Assembly (NCBI RefSeq): GCF_000018285.1
Contig: NC_009901.1
Span: forward strand, 4,835,001 to 4,899,000
DNA length: 64,000 bases
Direction: 5' to 3'
Source: Shewanella pealeana ATCC 700345
Lineage (GTDB): Bacteria > Pseudomonadota > Gammaproteobacteria > Enterobacterales > Shewanellaceae
Part shown: piece by piece, positions 63,687-64,000 of the stretch
How positions within the stretch are numbered: the stretch's first letter is position 1
Layout of the letters: each line of letters begins with the position of its first letter
Notes under the pieces: generated by a model
The model's database searches: none
Seen by the model: only the letters and a program-made list of their open reading frames with translations
Told to the model about the DNA's origin: nothing
Made by a program: the position numbers and the translations under genes

Positions 63687-64000
63687 CTATCTACCCTTCC
63701 ACACTGGGTCACGCTTCTCAGAGAAGGCTAATGGGCCCTCTAATGCATCTTCTGAACGCAGTACCGATGGGTAATTTTTCAAGCCACCAGCACGAATATG
63801 GCGATAACCCTCTTCCACCGATAGCTCGCTAGTTTCACGATAGATCTCTTTGATCGCTGCGATAGCTAATGGCGCGCCTTGAGCAATTTGCTGAGCCAGC
63901 TCACGAGCACTTTCCATCAGCTTGTCACTCTCAACCACGCGATTCACCACGCCCCAACGTAGGGCTTCTTCGGCGCCCATACCACGGCCTGTCATCATCA
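63687..64000 (-). CDS. caiD: CaiD-like enoyl-CoA hydratase (5' end beyond the window)
   Basis: The C-terminal 103 residues of a crotonase-family protein. It closely follows the end of E. coli CaiD (crotonobetainyl-CoA hydratase): [59 protein letters not shown] and [10 protein letters not shown]. The start and the GxGG/oxyanion region lie past the right edge. Its pairing with a CaiE-like gene supports a cai-type CoA pathway, but CaiA, CaiB and CaiC cannot be seen. Confidence 0.85.
   Translation of the reverse strand, partial: MMTGRGMGAEEALRWGVVNRVVESDKLMESARELAQQIAQGAPLAIAAIKEIYRETSELSVEEGYRHIRAGGLKNYPSVLRSEDALEGPLAFSEKRDPVWKGR

Overview
The window reads as a chromosomal segment of a Shewanella-type gammaproteobacterium. 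The strongest markers are a close CymA match (tetraheme quinol dehydrogenase of anaerobic respiration), a diheme caa3-type cytochrome oxidase operon, and gene orders shared with other gammaproteobacteria: ftsE-ftsY-rsmD-yhhL-like, lexA-sulA next to plsB, and nfuA-comF-bioH-tex-greB-ompR-envZ. No rRNA, tRNA, insertion sequence, prophage or CRISPR array was seen.

Layout. 1-3.8 kb: ftsE (cut by the window edge), ftsY with a very long repetitive acidic arm, rsmD and a DUF1145 gene. 3.8-4.4 kb: non-coding direct repeats. 4.4-5.0 kb: cymA. 5.4-12.8 kb: a copper/silver island with two small Cys-rich exported proteins, a DUF2057 protein, a triple heavy-metal-binding-domain (HMBD) protein, a CusB-like adaptor carrying five HMBDs, and CusA; a MerR-type dyad lies upstream. 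12.9-18.3 kb: lipoprotein, VOC protein, GGDEF diguanylate cyclase, and a YiaV/YiaW-like pair divergent from an AraC regulator. 18.4-23.6 kb: mtr-like permease, plsB, and lexA-sulA behind two SOS boxes. 24.1-33.2 kb: the complete haem-copper oxidase operon with assembly factors (CtaG, SURF1, CtaA, CtaB, Sco). 33.3-48.9 kb: polysaccharide deacetylase, MATE exporter, nfuA, M14 peptidase, comF, bioH, tex, greB, ompR-envZ and a chemoreceptor.

49-60.7 kb is the most unusual part. It holds two periplasmic arylsulfate sulfotransferases (AssT), each next to a DsbL-DsbI dithiol-oxidase pair and a small outer-membrane channel-like protein, framed by two LysR regulators with a TetR regulator between. The two DsbL-DsbI pairs are almost identical as proteins but differ at many silent positions, and their terminators match, so a dsbL-dsbI-terminator unit was duplicated some time ago and has been held constant at the protein level. 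The likely scheme is an outer-membrane channel admitting aryl sulfates or phenols, AssT moving the sulfuryl group between them, and DsbL/DsbI oxidising the single AssT disulfide and passing electrons to quinone.

60.9-64 kb: an HSL-family esterase, CaiE-like and CaiD-like proteins and a MaoC-type hydratase, suggesting a CoA-thioester pathway that continues past the right edge.

All calls come from reading the sequence and remembered family features; no database search was run.
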